From NCBI RefSeq assembly GCF_014200605.1, contig NZ_JACHCE010000011.1, forward strand, positions 124,001-188,000: 64,000 nucleotides of DNA, read 5' to 3'. The stretch is from Pedobacter cryoconitis (lineage in GTDB: Bacteria > Bacteroidota > Bacteroidia > Sphingobacteriales > Sphingobacteriaceae). The notes under the pieces were generated by a model. The model ran no database searches. It was not told where the DNA came from and saw only the letters and a list, made by a program, of their open reading frames with translations. Each line of letters begins with the position of its first letter. The first letter of the stretch is position 1. A program made the position numbers and the translations under genes. Of the stretch, positions 45,028 to 54,420 are shown one piece after another.

Positions 45028-45049
45028 ATTAAAAAAGCAGGGATTTAAA

Positions 45050-45385
45050 ATGCAAAGTACCCGATTAACCAAGTTATTATCTTTTTTGGCAACAGAACCC
45101 AATGATCCATTTATCTTATATGCGCTGGCAACAGAGTATAACTCATTAAATGATACTGAACAGGCCTTTTATTATTATCACAAATTAGTAGAAGATCATC
45201 CTTCTTATGTAGGGACTTATTATCATTTAGGAAAACTATATCAAAAACAGGAACAAACTGAACGGGCTGTTGAGATCTATCAGCTGGGAATGAAAAGAGC
45301 CACAGAAAAAGGCGATCGCCATGCTTTTTCTGAGTTGCAGGGTGCTTATAATATGGCGGCCGGTCTGGATTACGAAGACGATTAG
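45050..45385 (+). CDS. Small TPR protein
   Basis: A 111-residue protein made almost entirely of TPR-type helices (PFILYALATEYNSLNDTEQAFYYYHKLVEDHP, YVGTYYHLGKLYQKQEQTERAVEIYQLGM). It has no signal peptide, so it is cytoplasmic and probably mediates protein contacts. The chromate transporter gene starts 9 bases downstream and may share its transcript. Confidence 0.75.
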   Translation: MQSTRLTKLLSFLATEPNDPFILYALATEYNSLNDTEQAFYYYHKLVEDHPSYVGTYYHLGKLYQKQEQTERAVEIYQLGMKRATEKGDRHAFSELQGAYNMAAGLDYEDD

Positions 45386-45393
45386 GCTGGAGA

Positions 45394-46593
45394 ATGGAAA
45401 AACGGCAACTATTATTTATTAAAGATGTTTTTCTTTTTACTTTCACGGCATTCGGTGGTGCTCAGGCACATATATCACTTCTGTTAAAGTATTTTGTTAA
45501 GCAGACCCATTATATCTCAGAAGAAGATTTACTGGAACTGAATGCATTGGCCCAAATTCTGCCAGGGCCGGCATCTACACAAACACTGGTGGGGATAGCA
45601 CATAAGGTAGGAGGGCTTAAACTCGCATTGATTACTTTTCTGATCTGGATTATTCCTTCGGCAGCAATCATGACTTTTGCTGCACTCAGTTTTGCCCAGC
45701 TTGATCATAAAGTGCAATTTGTTCTGGTCCTGAAATATATTCAGCCTATAGCGCTGGGTATTGTTGCTTTTGGAGCATATACACTTTCAAGAAAAGTACT
45801 GGTCACGCAAACGGCTGTTTTTTTAGCTATCTCAGCAGTAATTTTGACATTAGTATTAAGAAATGCTTATGTTTTTCCATTAGCAATCCTTGTTGGAGGG
45901 ATGATTTCTTCAGCTTTGGAAACTCCGCGCGAAGAAAGTGAAATCAGAGTTAAGCTTTTTGCAAATATAAATCCTAAAAAGCTGGCTTATTTTTTCGGCG
46001 TACTTTTGTTTTTAGCTGCTTTGGGGGCTATCATTAACAGAACTTCTCCATTTAGTTTGCCAATCAGGCTTTTTGAAAATTTTTACCGTAACGGGATCTT
46101 TATTTTTGGTGGCGGACAGGTACTTGTTCCATTGATGTTCACTGAGTTTGTGCAAATGAAGCATTATCTGGGCTCTTCAGAATTTCTGTCTGGTTTTGCA
46201 CTGCAGCAGGCTTTACCCGGACCTACATTTTCTTTTACAAGTTATCTTGGGGCCTTAAGCATGAAAAACTTTGGGTATGGAACTTATGGACAGGTTCTGG
46301 GAGGAGTAGTCGGTGTATTGGGAATTAATCTTCCGGGCCTCATTTTAGTGCTGTTTATTGTCCCTTTCTGGGAAGATTTAAAGAAAATTACAAGAATAAA
46401 GCATTCTTTATCAGGAATTAATGCAGTTAGTGTAGGATTTATTATCGCTGCATTTGTATTGCTGGTTAAACCGGTTGGTTTTGATATGATGTCGATAGCG
46501 CTGATCGTTGTTACCTTTCTGATCCTGAACTTTACAAGAATCAGCCCTCCGCTGATCGTTCTTGCAGGAATATTACTGGGCTACTTTATGTAG
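45394..46593 (+). CDS. chrA: Chromate transporter, CHR family (long, fused)
   Basis: A 399-residue protein formed by two homologous halves. Each half carries a CHR motif: FGGAQAHISLL with LAQILPGPASTQ in the first, and FGGGQVLVPLM with QQALPGPTFSF in the second. About 10-12 helices. It should export chromate, competing with sulfate. It starts 9 bases after the TPR gene. No regulator adjoins, so chromate induction is not obvious. Confidence 0.88.
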   Translation: MEKRQLLFIKDVFLFTFTAFGGAQAHISLLLKYFVKQTHYISEEDLLELNALAQILPGPASTQTLVGIAHKVGGLKLALITFLIWIIPSAAIMTFAALSFAQLDHKVQFVLVLKYIQPIALGIVAFGAYTLSRKVLVTQTAVFLAISAVILTLVLRNAYVFPLAILVGGMISSALETPREESEIRVKLFANINPKKLAYFFGVLLFLAALGAIINRTSPFSLPIRLFENFYRNGIFIFGGGQVLVPLMFTEFVQMKHYLGSSEFLSGFALQQALPGPTFSFTSYLGALSMKNFGYGTYGQVLGGVVGVLGINLPGLILVLFIVPFWEDLKKITRIKHSLSGINAVSVGFIIAAFVLLVKPVGFDMMSIALIVVTFLILNFTRISPPLIVLAGILLGYFM

Positions 46594-46598
46594 CCCGG
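46576..46598 (+). terminator. Hairpin over the chrA stop codon
   Basis: CTGGGCTAC, TTTAT, GTAGCCCGG, one wobble pair, spanning the stop at 46591-46593. Little T tract follows, so it is only a weak terminator. Confidence 0.35.
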
Positions 46599-46617
46599 TA
46601 ATATAAATTGTTTAATT

Positions 46618-48192
46618 CTAAAATGGGGCGTCGTCATCAAAATCATCCATACGGGATGGTTTAATGATTACATTACCTGCTGGTCTGTCAAAATCTGCTG
46701 AAGGTGCCATACCTGCACCCGGACTATCCATAGAGAAAGAGTTAGGTGGCATAAAGTCCTCTTCAAGGTCAGTGAACTTCACATACTTACCGATAAATCT
46801 TAACGGTACAATACCCGTTTCACCATTTCTGTGTTTTGCGATAATAACCTCACCAACACCTGCCTGTGATCTTCCGCTTTCATCTTCTGTGATTCCATAG
46901 TATTCCGGGCGGTAAAGGAAAAGTACCATATCCGCATCCTGCTCAATAGATCCGGATTCCCTCAAATCGGATAGCAATGGACGTTTACCATTTACTCCTG
47001 GTCTGGTCTCCACGGCACGGCTTAACTGTGAAAGTGCAAGGACCGGAACGTTTAATTCTTTAGCTACTGATTTCAGTGCCCTGGAAATACTACCAATTTC
47101 CTGCTCACGGTTACCACCGCCACTTTGTCCTTCTCCTTTACCATGCATCAATTGTAAATAATCGATGATGATCATCTGTATATCGTATTGCGATTTTAAT
47201 CTTCTGCATTTTGCTCTGAACTCAAAGATATTCAGGGCAGGGGTATCATCAATCAAAAGAGGCGCTTCTGTCAGTGTGCCTATTTTGCTGTGAAGCTGCT
47301 GCCATTCCCATTCTGCCAGGTTCCCTTTACGGATTTTCTCCTGTTCGATCTCAGTTTCTCCGGATATTAAACGATTCACTAACTGTACTGAGGACATCTC
47401 CAGAGAGAATACAACTACAGGGCGCTTAAATTCAACCGAAGCATTTCTTGCACAGGTAAGTACGAAGGCTGTTTTTCCCATTGCCGGACGTGCTGCAATA
47501 ATTACTAAATCTGATGGCTGCCATCCGCCGGTAATCCGGTCTAAAGCTGTAAAGCCTGAAGGAACACCTGTTAATCCATCTGATTTTGTTCTGAGTTCTT
47601 CCAGTGTAGCAAGAGATTGCTTAATAATCTCATCCATTTTCTGGGTATCTCTGCGCAGGTTGTTCTGGGCAATATCAAAAAGACCTTTCTCTGCATGATC
47701 AAGCAGGTCGAATATATCAGTTGTATCTTCGTAGGCATTTTGAATAATATCAGATGATATTCTGATTAATTCGCGCTGTATATATTTCTGTGAAATTATA
47801 CGGGCATGATATTCAATATTTGCTGCCGAGGCAACACGGTTAGTCAGATTAGTAATATAATACGCACCACCCACCATTTCAAGTGTGCCCAGTGTCCTGA
47901 GTTCGGAGGTGACGGTTAAAATATCTACTGGTTTAGATTTCTGAAACAGAATAGCTATGGCTTCAAATATCTTTTTGTGAGCCTCTGCATAAAAGACTTC
48001 TGGTTTCAGAATATCAATAACGGTCGAAAGCGCATCTTTTTCAAGCATCAGCGCACCAAGCACTGCTTCTTCTAAATCTATAGCTTGCGGTGGTATTTTG
48101 CCCATATTGCTGACTGGGGCACCGACTCTGTTTTTTCTGGAAGAGGTAAAGTTCTGCCTGTCCTGACCTTGTGTTCCGTTATCCGTATTCAT
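46618..48192 (-). CDS. dnaB: Replicative DNA helicase DnaB
   Basis: A 524-residue hexameric helicase. It has an N-terminal DnaB domain (about 35-135; PPQAIDLEEAVLGALMLEKDALSTVIDIL) and a C-terminal RecA-like domain with Walker A AARPAMGKTAF, Walker B MIIIDYLQLM and the arginine-finger region RESGSIEQDADMVLFLYRP. No intein is inserted. It unwinds DNA at the replication fork. Confidence 0.97.
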   Translation of the reverse strand: MNTDNGTQGQDRQNFTSSRKNRVGAPVSNMGKIPPQAIDLEEAVLGALMLEKDALSTVIDILKPEVFYAEAHKKIFEAIAILFQKSKPVDILTVTSELRTLGTLEMVGGAYYITNLTNRVASAANIEYHARIISQKYIQRELIRISSDIIQNAYEDTTDIFDLLDHAEKGLFDIAQNNLRRDTQKMDEIIKQSLATLEELRTKSDGLTGVPSGFTALDRITGGWQPSDLVIIAARPAMGKTAFVLTCARNASVEFKRPVVVFSLEMSSVQLVNRLISGETEIEQEKIRKGNLAEWEWQQLHSKIGTLTEAPLLIDDTPALNIFEFRAKCRRLKSQYDIQMIIIDYLQLMHGKGEGQSGGGNREQEIGSISRALKSVAKELNVPVLALSQLSRAVETRPGVNGKRPLLSDLRESGSIEQDADMVLFLYRPEYYGITEDESGRSQAGVGEVIIAKHRNGETGIVPLRFIGKYVKFTDLEEDFMPPNSFSMDSPGAGMAPSADFDRPAGNVIIKPSRMDDFDDDAPF

Positions 48193-48197
48193 AGCCC

Positions 48198-48205
48198 CAA
48201 AAATA
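48198..48205 (-). promoter_or_regulatory. Promoter -7 element for dnaB
   Basis: TATTTTTG on the minus strand matches TAnnTTTG, 5 bases before the dnaB ATG. It implies a leaderless or very short leader transcript, so the true start could also lie slightly downstream. Confidence 0.35.
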
Positions 48206-48373
48206 GAGAAAAATTTACTCCTCTAAAGATTTCTTTATGAACATTCTAACAGTACATGATTATAGAATTTTGTGTCTGAGAGAAAAAATTTGTTATTTAC
48301 TAACAAAGTCTTGTTGATAAGGTCCTGTGTATCAGTCTGAAAAAAACGATTCCTCAATTCTCATTATTTCAAC

Positions 48374-48381
48374 TATTTTTG
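48374..48381 (+). promoter_or_regulatory. Promoter -7 element for rlmB
   Basis: TATTTTTG matches TAnnTTTG, 17 bases before the rlmB ATG at 48399. A -33 TTTG is not seen. Confidence 0.4.
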
Positions 48382-48398
48382 CAGGTAAAATAAAATAA

Positions 48399-49169
48399 AT
48401 GGAAAACTTTAGAAGGTCACCAAGACCTAAAGAAAATAATGAATTTGTATTTGGTATACGTGCTGTAATTGAAGCAATTAAAGCCGGAAAAGATATAGAA
48501 AGCATATATATGCAGCGCGGCCTTACCGGAGAAATCATTCCTGAACTTAAAGGGTTGCTCAGAGATACTGATATTCCTGTACATAACGTCCCTGTAGAAA
48601 AATTGAATAGAATGACTCAGAAAAATCACCAGGGTGTGGTTGCTGTAATTTCTGCAATTACTTTTCAGAAGATTGAAGATATCATTCCTTTAATCTATGA
48701 AAAAGGAGAAGTTCCTCTGATTCTTATTCTGGATGGAATAACAGATGTCAGAAATATGGGGGCAATCGCCAGGACTGCTGCCTGTACTGGTGTGCATGCA
48801 ATTGTTGTTCCTGCTAAAAACTCTGCTCAGATCAATGCTGATGCAATTAAGACATCTGCAGGGGCATTATTTACTATTCCGGTGTGCCGTCAGCAGAATT
48901 TACATAAAACAGCGCTCTTTCTTCAGGAATGTGGTTTACAAATAGTAGCCTGTACTGAAAAGACCAATGATTTGATCTATGCACCAGATTATACTGCACC
49001 TACTGCTATTGTCATGGGAGCGGAAGATGAAGGTATCTCAAACGATATTATGCGTATGGCAAACCATTTAGCGAAGATCCCTATGTTTGGAGAGATCGGT
49101 TCACTAAATGTTTCGGTTTCTACTGGTGTTATCCTGTATGAAGCAATCAGACAGCGCGGTAATAATTAA
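48399..49169 (+). CDS. rlmB: 23S rRNA 2'-O-ribose methyltransferase, RlmB-type SpoU
   Basis: A 256-residue SpoU/TrmH methyltransferase. It has the RNA-binding N-terminal domain (about 15-90; FGIRAVIEAIKAGKDIESIYMQ) and the knotted SPOUT domain with motifs LDGITDVRNMGAIARTA (1), VMGAEDEGIS (2) and IPMFGEIGSLNVSVSTGVILYE (3). It would methylate G2251 of 23S rRNA by analogy with E. coli. Confidence 0.92.
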   Translation: MENFRRSPRPKENNEFVFGIRAVIEAIKAGKDIESIYMQRGLTGEIIPELKGLLRDTDIPVHNVPVEKLNRMTQKNHQGVVAVISAITFQKIEDIIPLIYEKGEVPLILILDGITDVRNMGAIARTAACTGVHAIVVPAKNSAQINADAIKTSAGALFTIPVCRQQNLHKTALFLQECGLQIVACTEKTNDLIYAPDYTAPTAIVMGAEDEGISNDIMRMANHLAKIPMFGEIGSLNVSVSTGVILYEAIRQRGNN

Positions 49170-49190
49170 GAACCTGTTTTAACAGGTTCT
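49169..49190. terminator. Hairpin between rlmB and manC
   Basis: AGAACCTGTT, TT, AACAGGTTCT: a perfect 10-bp dyad between convergent genes, overlapping the last base of rlmB. Only a weak T-rich tail follows. Confidence 0.5.
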
Positions 49191-50280
49191 ATATAAATTT
49201 CTGCCCAAAATTAGACTTTACATCTGCTACGATTTGTTTCACGCTCTGTTCTTCAGATCTGGGACAAATCAACAGTGTATTGTTTGATTCCACTACAATA
49301 TAATCATGTAAACCCTGAAGGATAACCAGTTTGTCATCAGGTACATTGACCATACAGTTTGATGAATTAAACATCATGACCTGCTCTGAAGGGATAACTG
49401 CATTACCTACATAGTCTTTTTCGGCCATATCATAGATAGAAGCCCATGTTCCAAGATCTGACCATCCAAAATCGGTTGGCAGTACATAAACATTATCAGC
49501 TTTTTCCATAATTGCAAAGTCAATAGAAATATTGGTACACTGTAAATACGCGTTGCCAATAAAAGCTTTCTCGTCTGCTGTATTGTACAAAGATGCTCCA
49601 AGATGGAATATATCATACATATCTGGCAGGTGCTTGCTGAACGCATCATTGATAGCTTTAGCAGACCAGATAAAGATTCCTGCATTCCATAAGAAATCTC
49701 CGCTTTGTATAAATGATTTTGCCAGCTCCAGATTCGGCTTCTCTGTGAAAAGTTTTACTTTGTTGAATTGCGGATCTGTAGGCAGGGAAGTTTCTACATA
49801 CTGTATATAGCCATAACCTGTATCAGGGCGACTCGGTTTGATTCCAAGGGTAATCAGGCAATTATTTTCTCTTGCAGCATCTAAAGATTTCTCTATAGCA
49901 ATTATAAAGGCATCCAGGTTGGATATCGTGTGATCTGATGGAGCAACAACGATAGTCGCATTAGGATTGATCTCAGTAATTTTCATAGAGCCATAGGCGA
50001 TACAGGGAGCTGTATTACGCATAATAGGTTCTGCAAGAATCTGATTTTCTTGAATGTCAGGTAATTGTGACTTAACCAGGTCTATATAGATTTCATTGGT
50101 TACAATAAATATGTTCTCTGGCGGACATATCTTTAAAAAACGGTCATATGTGCTTTGAATGAGTGTTTTTCCGACGCCAAAAAAGTCGATAAACTGTTTA
50201 GGATGTTCAACTCGGCTTACCGGCCAAAAACGACTGCCAACGCCACCGGCCATGATTAAGGCGTAATTATCTTTGTTCAT
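49189..50280 (-). CDS. manC: Mannose-1-phosphate guanylyltransferase
   Basis: A 363-residue nucleotidyltransferase starting ALIMAGGVGSRFWPVSR, with the sugar-nucleotide motif HPKQFIDFFG, VAPSDHTI and FTEKPNLE. It makes GDP-mannose for surface polysaccharide. It lacks the C-terminal phosphomannose isomerase part of bifunctional ManC. It is downstream of kdsD by 12 bases in one operon, both serving envelope sugar synthesis. Confidence 0.9.
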   Translation of the reverse strand: MNKDNYALIMAGGVGSRFWPVSRVEHPKQFIDFFGVGKTLIQSTYDRFLKICPPENIFIVTNEIYIDLVKSQLPDIQENQILAEPIMRNTAPCIAYGSMKITEINPNATIVVAPSDHTISNLDAFIIAIEKSLDAARENNCLITLGIKPSRPDTGYGYIQYVETSLPTDPQFNKVKLFTEKPNLELAKSFIQSGDFLWNAGIFIWSAKAINDAFSKHLPDMYDIFHLGASLYNTADEKAFIGNAYLQCTNISIDFAIMEKADNVYVLPTDFGWSDLGTWASIYDMAEKDYVGNAVIPSEQVMMFNSSNCMVNVPDDKLVILQGLHDYIVVESNNTLLICPRSEEQSVKQIVADVKSNFGQKFI

Positions 50281-50292
50281 ATTAGGATTAAA

Positions 50293-51258
50293 CTATAATA
50301 AACCTTCGTGAAGAAGGTCATGCAAATGTACGATACCAAAATAACCATTGGCATCGGTGACTAATAATTGTGTAATATTGGATTGTCTGATCAGTTCGAA
50401 TGCTGTTACTGCTAAAGTATCTTTATCAATCATTTTAGGGTTGCTGTTCATAATGTCTTTTGCTGTCAGATCCGCAAGATCTGAATATTTTTCCAGCATT
50501 CTTCTGATATCTCCGTCTGTAATGATACCTATTATTTGGTTATCATCAAGAACAACTACTGCACCCAAACGGTTTTTACTAATTGCAATTATCACATCTT
50601 TTACAGCAGCATCAGCCAGGATACTTGGTTTAGCATTCCGCTCTGCCAGATCAGAAACTTTAAGGTACAACTTTTTTCCTAAAGATCCGCCAGGATGAAA
50701 ACGGGCAAAATCAGTAGCACTGAATTCTCTTGCTAACAACAGGCTTACTGCGAGTGCATCACCCATGGCAAGCTGTGCAGTCGTACTTGTAGTGGGGGCC
50801 AGATTATTTGGACAAGCTTCTTTTTCTACGGTAGTATTCAGGATCAGATCAGCTTGTCTTGCCAGTTCAGATTCCAGTTGTCCGACCATAGCTATGAGCA
50901 GGGCTCCGCATTGTTTTAACAATGGGGCAAGCACCTTGATTTCGGGGGTATTTCCACTCTTGGAAATACAGATTACGATGTCAGTTTTCTGTATCATTCC
51001 AAGGTCTCCGTGCACCGCATCTGAAGCATGCATATAACTTGACGGGGTACCCGTAGAATTGAAAGTAGCGACAATTTTCTGCGCAATAATGGCGCTTTTG
51101 CCGATTCCTGTCACAATTACACGGCCGTTTCCGTCGATAATTCGCTCCACAATCGTTGCAAAATCGTCATTTATGTAATTTACGAGCCCCAGTATAGCCT
51201 GCGCTTCCGCTTGTAAAGTGTTGATCCCCGCTGTGATAATAGATTTTTTACTTTTCAA
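50293..51258 (-). CDS. kdsD: Arabinose-5-phosphate isomerase (KpsF/GutQ/KdsD type)
   Basis: A 321-residue enzyme with an SIS isomerase domain (about 35-180; GIGKSAIIAQKIVATFNSTGTPS, SKSGNTPEI) and two CBS domains (about 205-320; IIGIITDGDIRRMLEKY, ITQLLVTDANGYFGIV). It converts ribulose-5-phosphate to arabinose-5-phosphate, the precursor of Kdo. KdsA lies across recQ nearby. Confidence 0.9.
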   Translation of the reverse strand: MKSKKSIITAGINTLQAEAQAILGLVNYINDDFATIVERIIDGNGRVIVTGIGKSAIIAQKIVATFNSTGTPSSYMHASDAVHGDLGMIQKTDIVICISKSGNTPEIKVLAPLLKQCGALLIAMVGQLESELARQADLILNTTVEKEACPNNLAPTTSTTAQLAMGDALAVSLLLAREFSATDFARFHPGGSLGKKLYLKVSDLAERNAKPSILADAAVKDVIIAISKNRLGAVVVLDDNQIIGIITDGDIRRMLEKYSDLADLTAKDIMNSNPKMIDKDTLAVTAFELIRQSNITQLLVTDANGYFGIVHLHDLLHEGLL

Positions 51259-51346
51259 AGAGAATTATTTAGTATATTGATGCTTTAATTGGTGCAAAAT
51301 TATGTTATTTTGAATCAAAAATAGCACTGAATATTTTATACACAAA

Positions 51347-53536
51347 ATGGATGTGAAAAAGTCGTTGTTTGACAACTTACAAACCTTTTTTGGTTTCGAC
51401 AATTTTAAGGGGGATCAGGAATCAATTATTACCAATGTTCTTGAGCGAAAAAATACCTTTGTAATTATGCCAACGGGTGGAGGGAAATCTATCTGTTATC
51501 AATTGCCGGCTTTAATGTCAGAAGGTACTGCGATCGTGATATCACCGCTGATTGCGCTGATGAAAAATCAGGTGGATCAATTGAGAGCTTTTGGTGGAAG
51601 TGATAGTATTGCACATTTCCTGAATTCTTCTTTAAATAAATCGGAAATTGCCCAGGTAAAAAGTGATTTGTTAAGTGGTCAGACTAAATTATTATACGTA
51701 GCACCAGAATCATTATCCAAAGCGGATAATATCGAATTTCTGAAGCTTATTACTATCTCTTTTGTTGCGGTTGATGAAGCTCATTGTATTTCAGAATGGG
51801 GACATGATTTTCGTCCGGAGTACCGGAGGATACGCCAGGTGATCAGCGGCCTGGGACCAGATATCCCAATTATTGCTTTAACAGCAACGGCAACACCAAA
51901 AGTACAGCAGGATATTATTAAGAACTTGCAGATGGCTGATGCTACCTTGTTCAAGTCTTCGTTTAACAGACCCAATTTATTTTATGAGATACGTCCTAAG
52001 CGGGATGTGATCAAAGAAATGATCAGGTACATTAAATACAATACTGGTAAATCCGGTATTATTTATTGTCTGAGCAGGAAAAAGGTGGAGGAAGTAGCTG
52101 AAGCATTAAATCTGAATGGTATTAAGGCTTTGCCTTACCATGCCGGTTTAGAACCTAAAGTCAGAGCAGATACACAAGATAAATTCCTGATGGAAGATGT
52201 TGAGGTAATTGTGGCTACCATAGCCTTTGGAATGGGGATTGATAAACCAGATGTTCGTTTTGTAATACACCATGATATTCCTAAAAGTATGGAAGGTTAC
52301 TATCAGGAGACTGGAAGAGCCGGACGTGATGGAGGGGAAGGGGTTTGTATTGCTTTTTATGCGCAGAAAGATGTAGATAAGCTGGCCAAATTTATGAAAG
52401 ATAAGCCGGTGGCTGAACGTGAAATTGGTACGCAGATCCTTAAGGAAGTTATTGATTATGCTGAGTCGGGCGTATGCCGCAGAAAGCAGATCCTGCATTA
52501 TTTTGGTGAAAACTTCAATGAGACCGGATGTAACTGCATGTGCGACAACTGTAAAAAGCCTAAAACGTATTTTGAAGCAGAGGAGCCACTTGGAGTTGCA
52601 TTAAACCTGATTAAAAATATAGGAGAGAAGTTTGATGATGCACATATCCTTTGCGTTTTATTGGGTATGGAAACTGCACAAACTATCGCTTATGAACATA
52701 GTAAACTGCCAGAGTTTGGATTGGGAAAAGCAGAAGGTGAAAATCTTTGGAAATCTTTAATCAGACAAGCAGTACTTAATAACTTTTTATCTAAAGATAT
52801 TGATAACTATGGTTTGTTAAGGCTGACTAATTCGGGCAATGATTTTATCAAAAACCCTTACAGTCTTAAATTCATTCTGAATGTGCCTATCGAAAGTTCT
52901 GCAGATGATGATGAAGATGATGTAAAACATGGTAGCGGGACACTGGATACACAATTATTGCTGTTGCTGAAAGATCTGAGAAAAAAGATTGCAAAACAGA
53001 AAAGTGTTCCTCCCTTTGTAGTTTTTCAGGACCCTTCCTTAGAAGAAATGTGTACGCATTATCCTATTGCTATGGATGAGCTGAAACAAATTTCGGGTGT
53101 TGGAAATGGTAAGGCAATGAAATTTGGTACGCCTTTTATTGAACTGATCAGGAAATATGTGACAGATAATGATATTGAGCGGCCTATAGATCTGATTATT
53201 AAAACGCAGGCTAATAAATCACAGTTAAAGGTTTCTATTATACAAAATGTAGACAGACAGATTGGACTGGAGGATATTGCAAAGTCTAAAGGAATCACCT
53301 ATAGTGAGATCCTGAAAGAGATTGAAGCAATTGTTAATTCAGGGACCAAGCTGAATCTGAACTATTTTGTAGATGAGATACTGGATGATGATCGTCAGGA
53401 TGAAGTATTTGATTACTTCCGTGCTGCAGAGAATGATTCGATTGATGAAGCTTTGAAGGATTTAGGAGAAACGGATTATACGCGTGAAGAGATACAATTA
53501 ATGAGAATCAAGTTCATGTCAGAACTTGGAAATTAA
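51347..53536 (+). CDS. recQ: ATP-dependent DNA helicase RecQ
   Basis: A 729-residue helicase with Walker A MPTGGGKSICYQLPAL, DEAHCISEWGHDFRPEY, the zinc-binding cysteines in CRRKQILHYFG...CNCMCDNC (about 370-400), a winged-helix RQC region and an HRDC-like C-terminal part (about 535-640). It acts in recombination and fork repair. The kdsA gene starts 8 bases downstream and likely shares the transcript. Confidence 0.95.
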   Translation: MDVKKSLFDNLQTFFGFDNFKGDQESIITNVLERKNTFVIMPTGGGKSICYQLPALMSEGTAIVISPLIALMKNQVDQLRAFGGSDSIAHFLNSSLNKSEIAQVKSDLLSGQTKLLYVAPESLSKADNIEFLKLITISFVAVDEAHCISEWGHDFRPEYRRIRQVISGLGPDIPIIALTATATPKVQQDIIKNLQMADATLFKSSFNRPNLFYEIRPKRDVIKEMIRYIKYNTGKSGIIYCLSRKKVEEVAEALNLNGIKALPYHAGLEPKVRADTQDKFLMEDVEVIVATIAFGMGIDKPDVRFVIHHDIPKSMEGYYQETGRAGRDGGEGVCIAFYAQKDVDKLAKFMKDKPVAEREIGTQILKEVIDYAESGVCRRKQILHYFGENFNETGCNCMCDNCKKPKTYFEAEEPLGVALNLIKNIGEKFDDAHILCVLLGMETAQTIAYEHSKLPEFGLGKAEGENLWKSLIRQAVLNNFLSKDIDNYGLLRLTNSGNDFIKNPYSLKFILNVPIESSADDDEDDVKHGSGTLDTQLLLLLKDLRKKIAKQKSVPPFVVFQDPSLEEMCTHYPIAMDELKQISGVGNGKAMKFGTPFIELIRKYVTDNDIERPIDLIIKTQANKSQLKVSIIQNVDRQIGLEDIAKSKGITYSEILKEIEAIVNSGTKLNLNYFVDEILDDDRQDEVFDYFRAAENDSIDEALKDLGETDYTREEIQLMRIKFMSELGN

Positions 53537-53544
53537 GCATAAGC

Positions 53545-54360
53545 ATGGTCAATTTTGAATTAGATAAATTAAAACATACTACTTCCGGCAATTTCTTTTT
53601 AATGGCCGGTCCCTGTGCAATTGAAGGAGAAGATATTGCAATGAGAATTGCAGAAAAGATAGTCACACTTACCGATCAGTTAGAAATCCCTTTTATTTTT
53701 AAAGGGTCTTACCGAAAAGCAAATCGTTCTAAAGGTGATTCTTTTACTGGTATTGGTGATGAGAAGGCCTTAAAGATTTTAGAAAAGGTTGGGAAGACTT
53801 TTGGAGTTCCAACAGTAACTGATATCCACGAAAGCGCTGAGGCCGCAATGGCAGCTGCTTATGTAGACGTATTGCAGATCCCTGCTTTTTTATGCAGACA
53901 AACTGATTTGCTGATTGCTGCTGCAAAAACAGGAAAAGTAGTTAACGTGAAAAAAGGACAGTTTCTTTCTGCAGGTTCTATGAAATTTGCAGTGGAGAAG
54001 GTTTATGAAGCAGGTAATAAAAGGGTTATATTAACAGATAGGGGGAATACCTTTGGTTATCAGGATCTGATAGTTGATTATAGGGGCTTACCCGAAATGC
54101 AATCTTTTGGTGTACCTGTTGTGATGGATGTAACGCACTCTTTACAGCAGCCAAATCAAAGTTCTGGTGTAACAGGAGGTAAACCTCAGTTAATTGAAAC
54201 TATTGCGAAAGCAGCGATTGCTGTTGGAGCAGATGGTTTATTTATTGAAACCCACCCTGATCCGGCACATGCCAAATCTGATGGGGCTAATATGCTTCAC
54301 CTGGATCTGTTAGAACAGTTATTAGTGAAGTTGATTAAGATTAGAAAAGCAGTGGTATAA
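53545..54360 (+). CDS. kdsA: 3-deoxy-8-phosphooctulonate (Kdo8P) synthase
   Basis: A 271-residue TIM-barrel enzyme with GPCAIEGEDIAMRIAEKI, KGSYRKANRS and VTHSLQQPNQSSG. It condenses arabinose-5-phosphate with phosphoenolpyruvate to Kdo-8-phosphate in lipopolysaccharide synthesis. It stands 8 bases after recQ, and its substrate is made by KdsD encoded just upstream on the other strand. Confidence 0.95.
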   Translation: MVNFELDKLKHTTSGNFFLMAGPCAIEGEDIAMRIAEKIVTLTDQLEIPFIFKGSYRKANRSKGDSFTGIGDEKALKILEKVGKTFGVPTVTDIHESAEAAMAAAYVDVLQIPAFLCRQTDLLIAAAKTGKVVNVKKGQFLSAGSMKFAVEKVYEAGNKRVILTDRGNTFGYQDLIVDYRGLPEMQSFGVPVVMDVTHSLQQPNQSSGVTGGKPQLIETIAKAAIAVGADGLFIETHPDPAHAKSDGANMLHLDLLEQLLVKLIKIRKAVV

Positions 54361-54386
54361 TTATTTTATACATTAAATCTTTATAT

Positions 54387-54420
54387 AAATCCCGGTCTGT
54401 TAATCAGACCGGGATTTTTT
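54387..54420. terminator. Strong bidirectional terminator after kdsA
   Basis: AAATCCCGGTCTG, loop TTAAT, CAGACCGGGATTT with T tracts: 13-bp perfect stem between the convergent kdsA and OmpA-family genes. It touches the last base of the OmpA gene (54419). Confidence 0.85.

Noticed and set aside
46618..48192. Possible intein in dnaB
   Set aside because: The protein is 524 residues with uninterrupted Walker A and B motifs, normal for DnaB.
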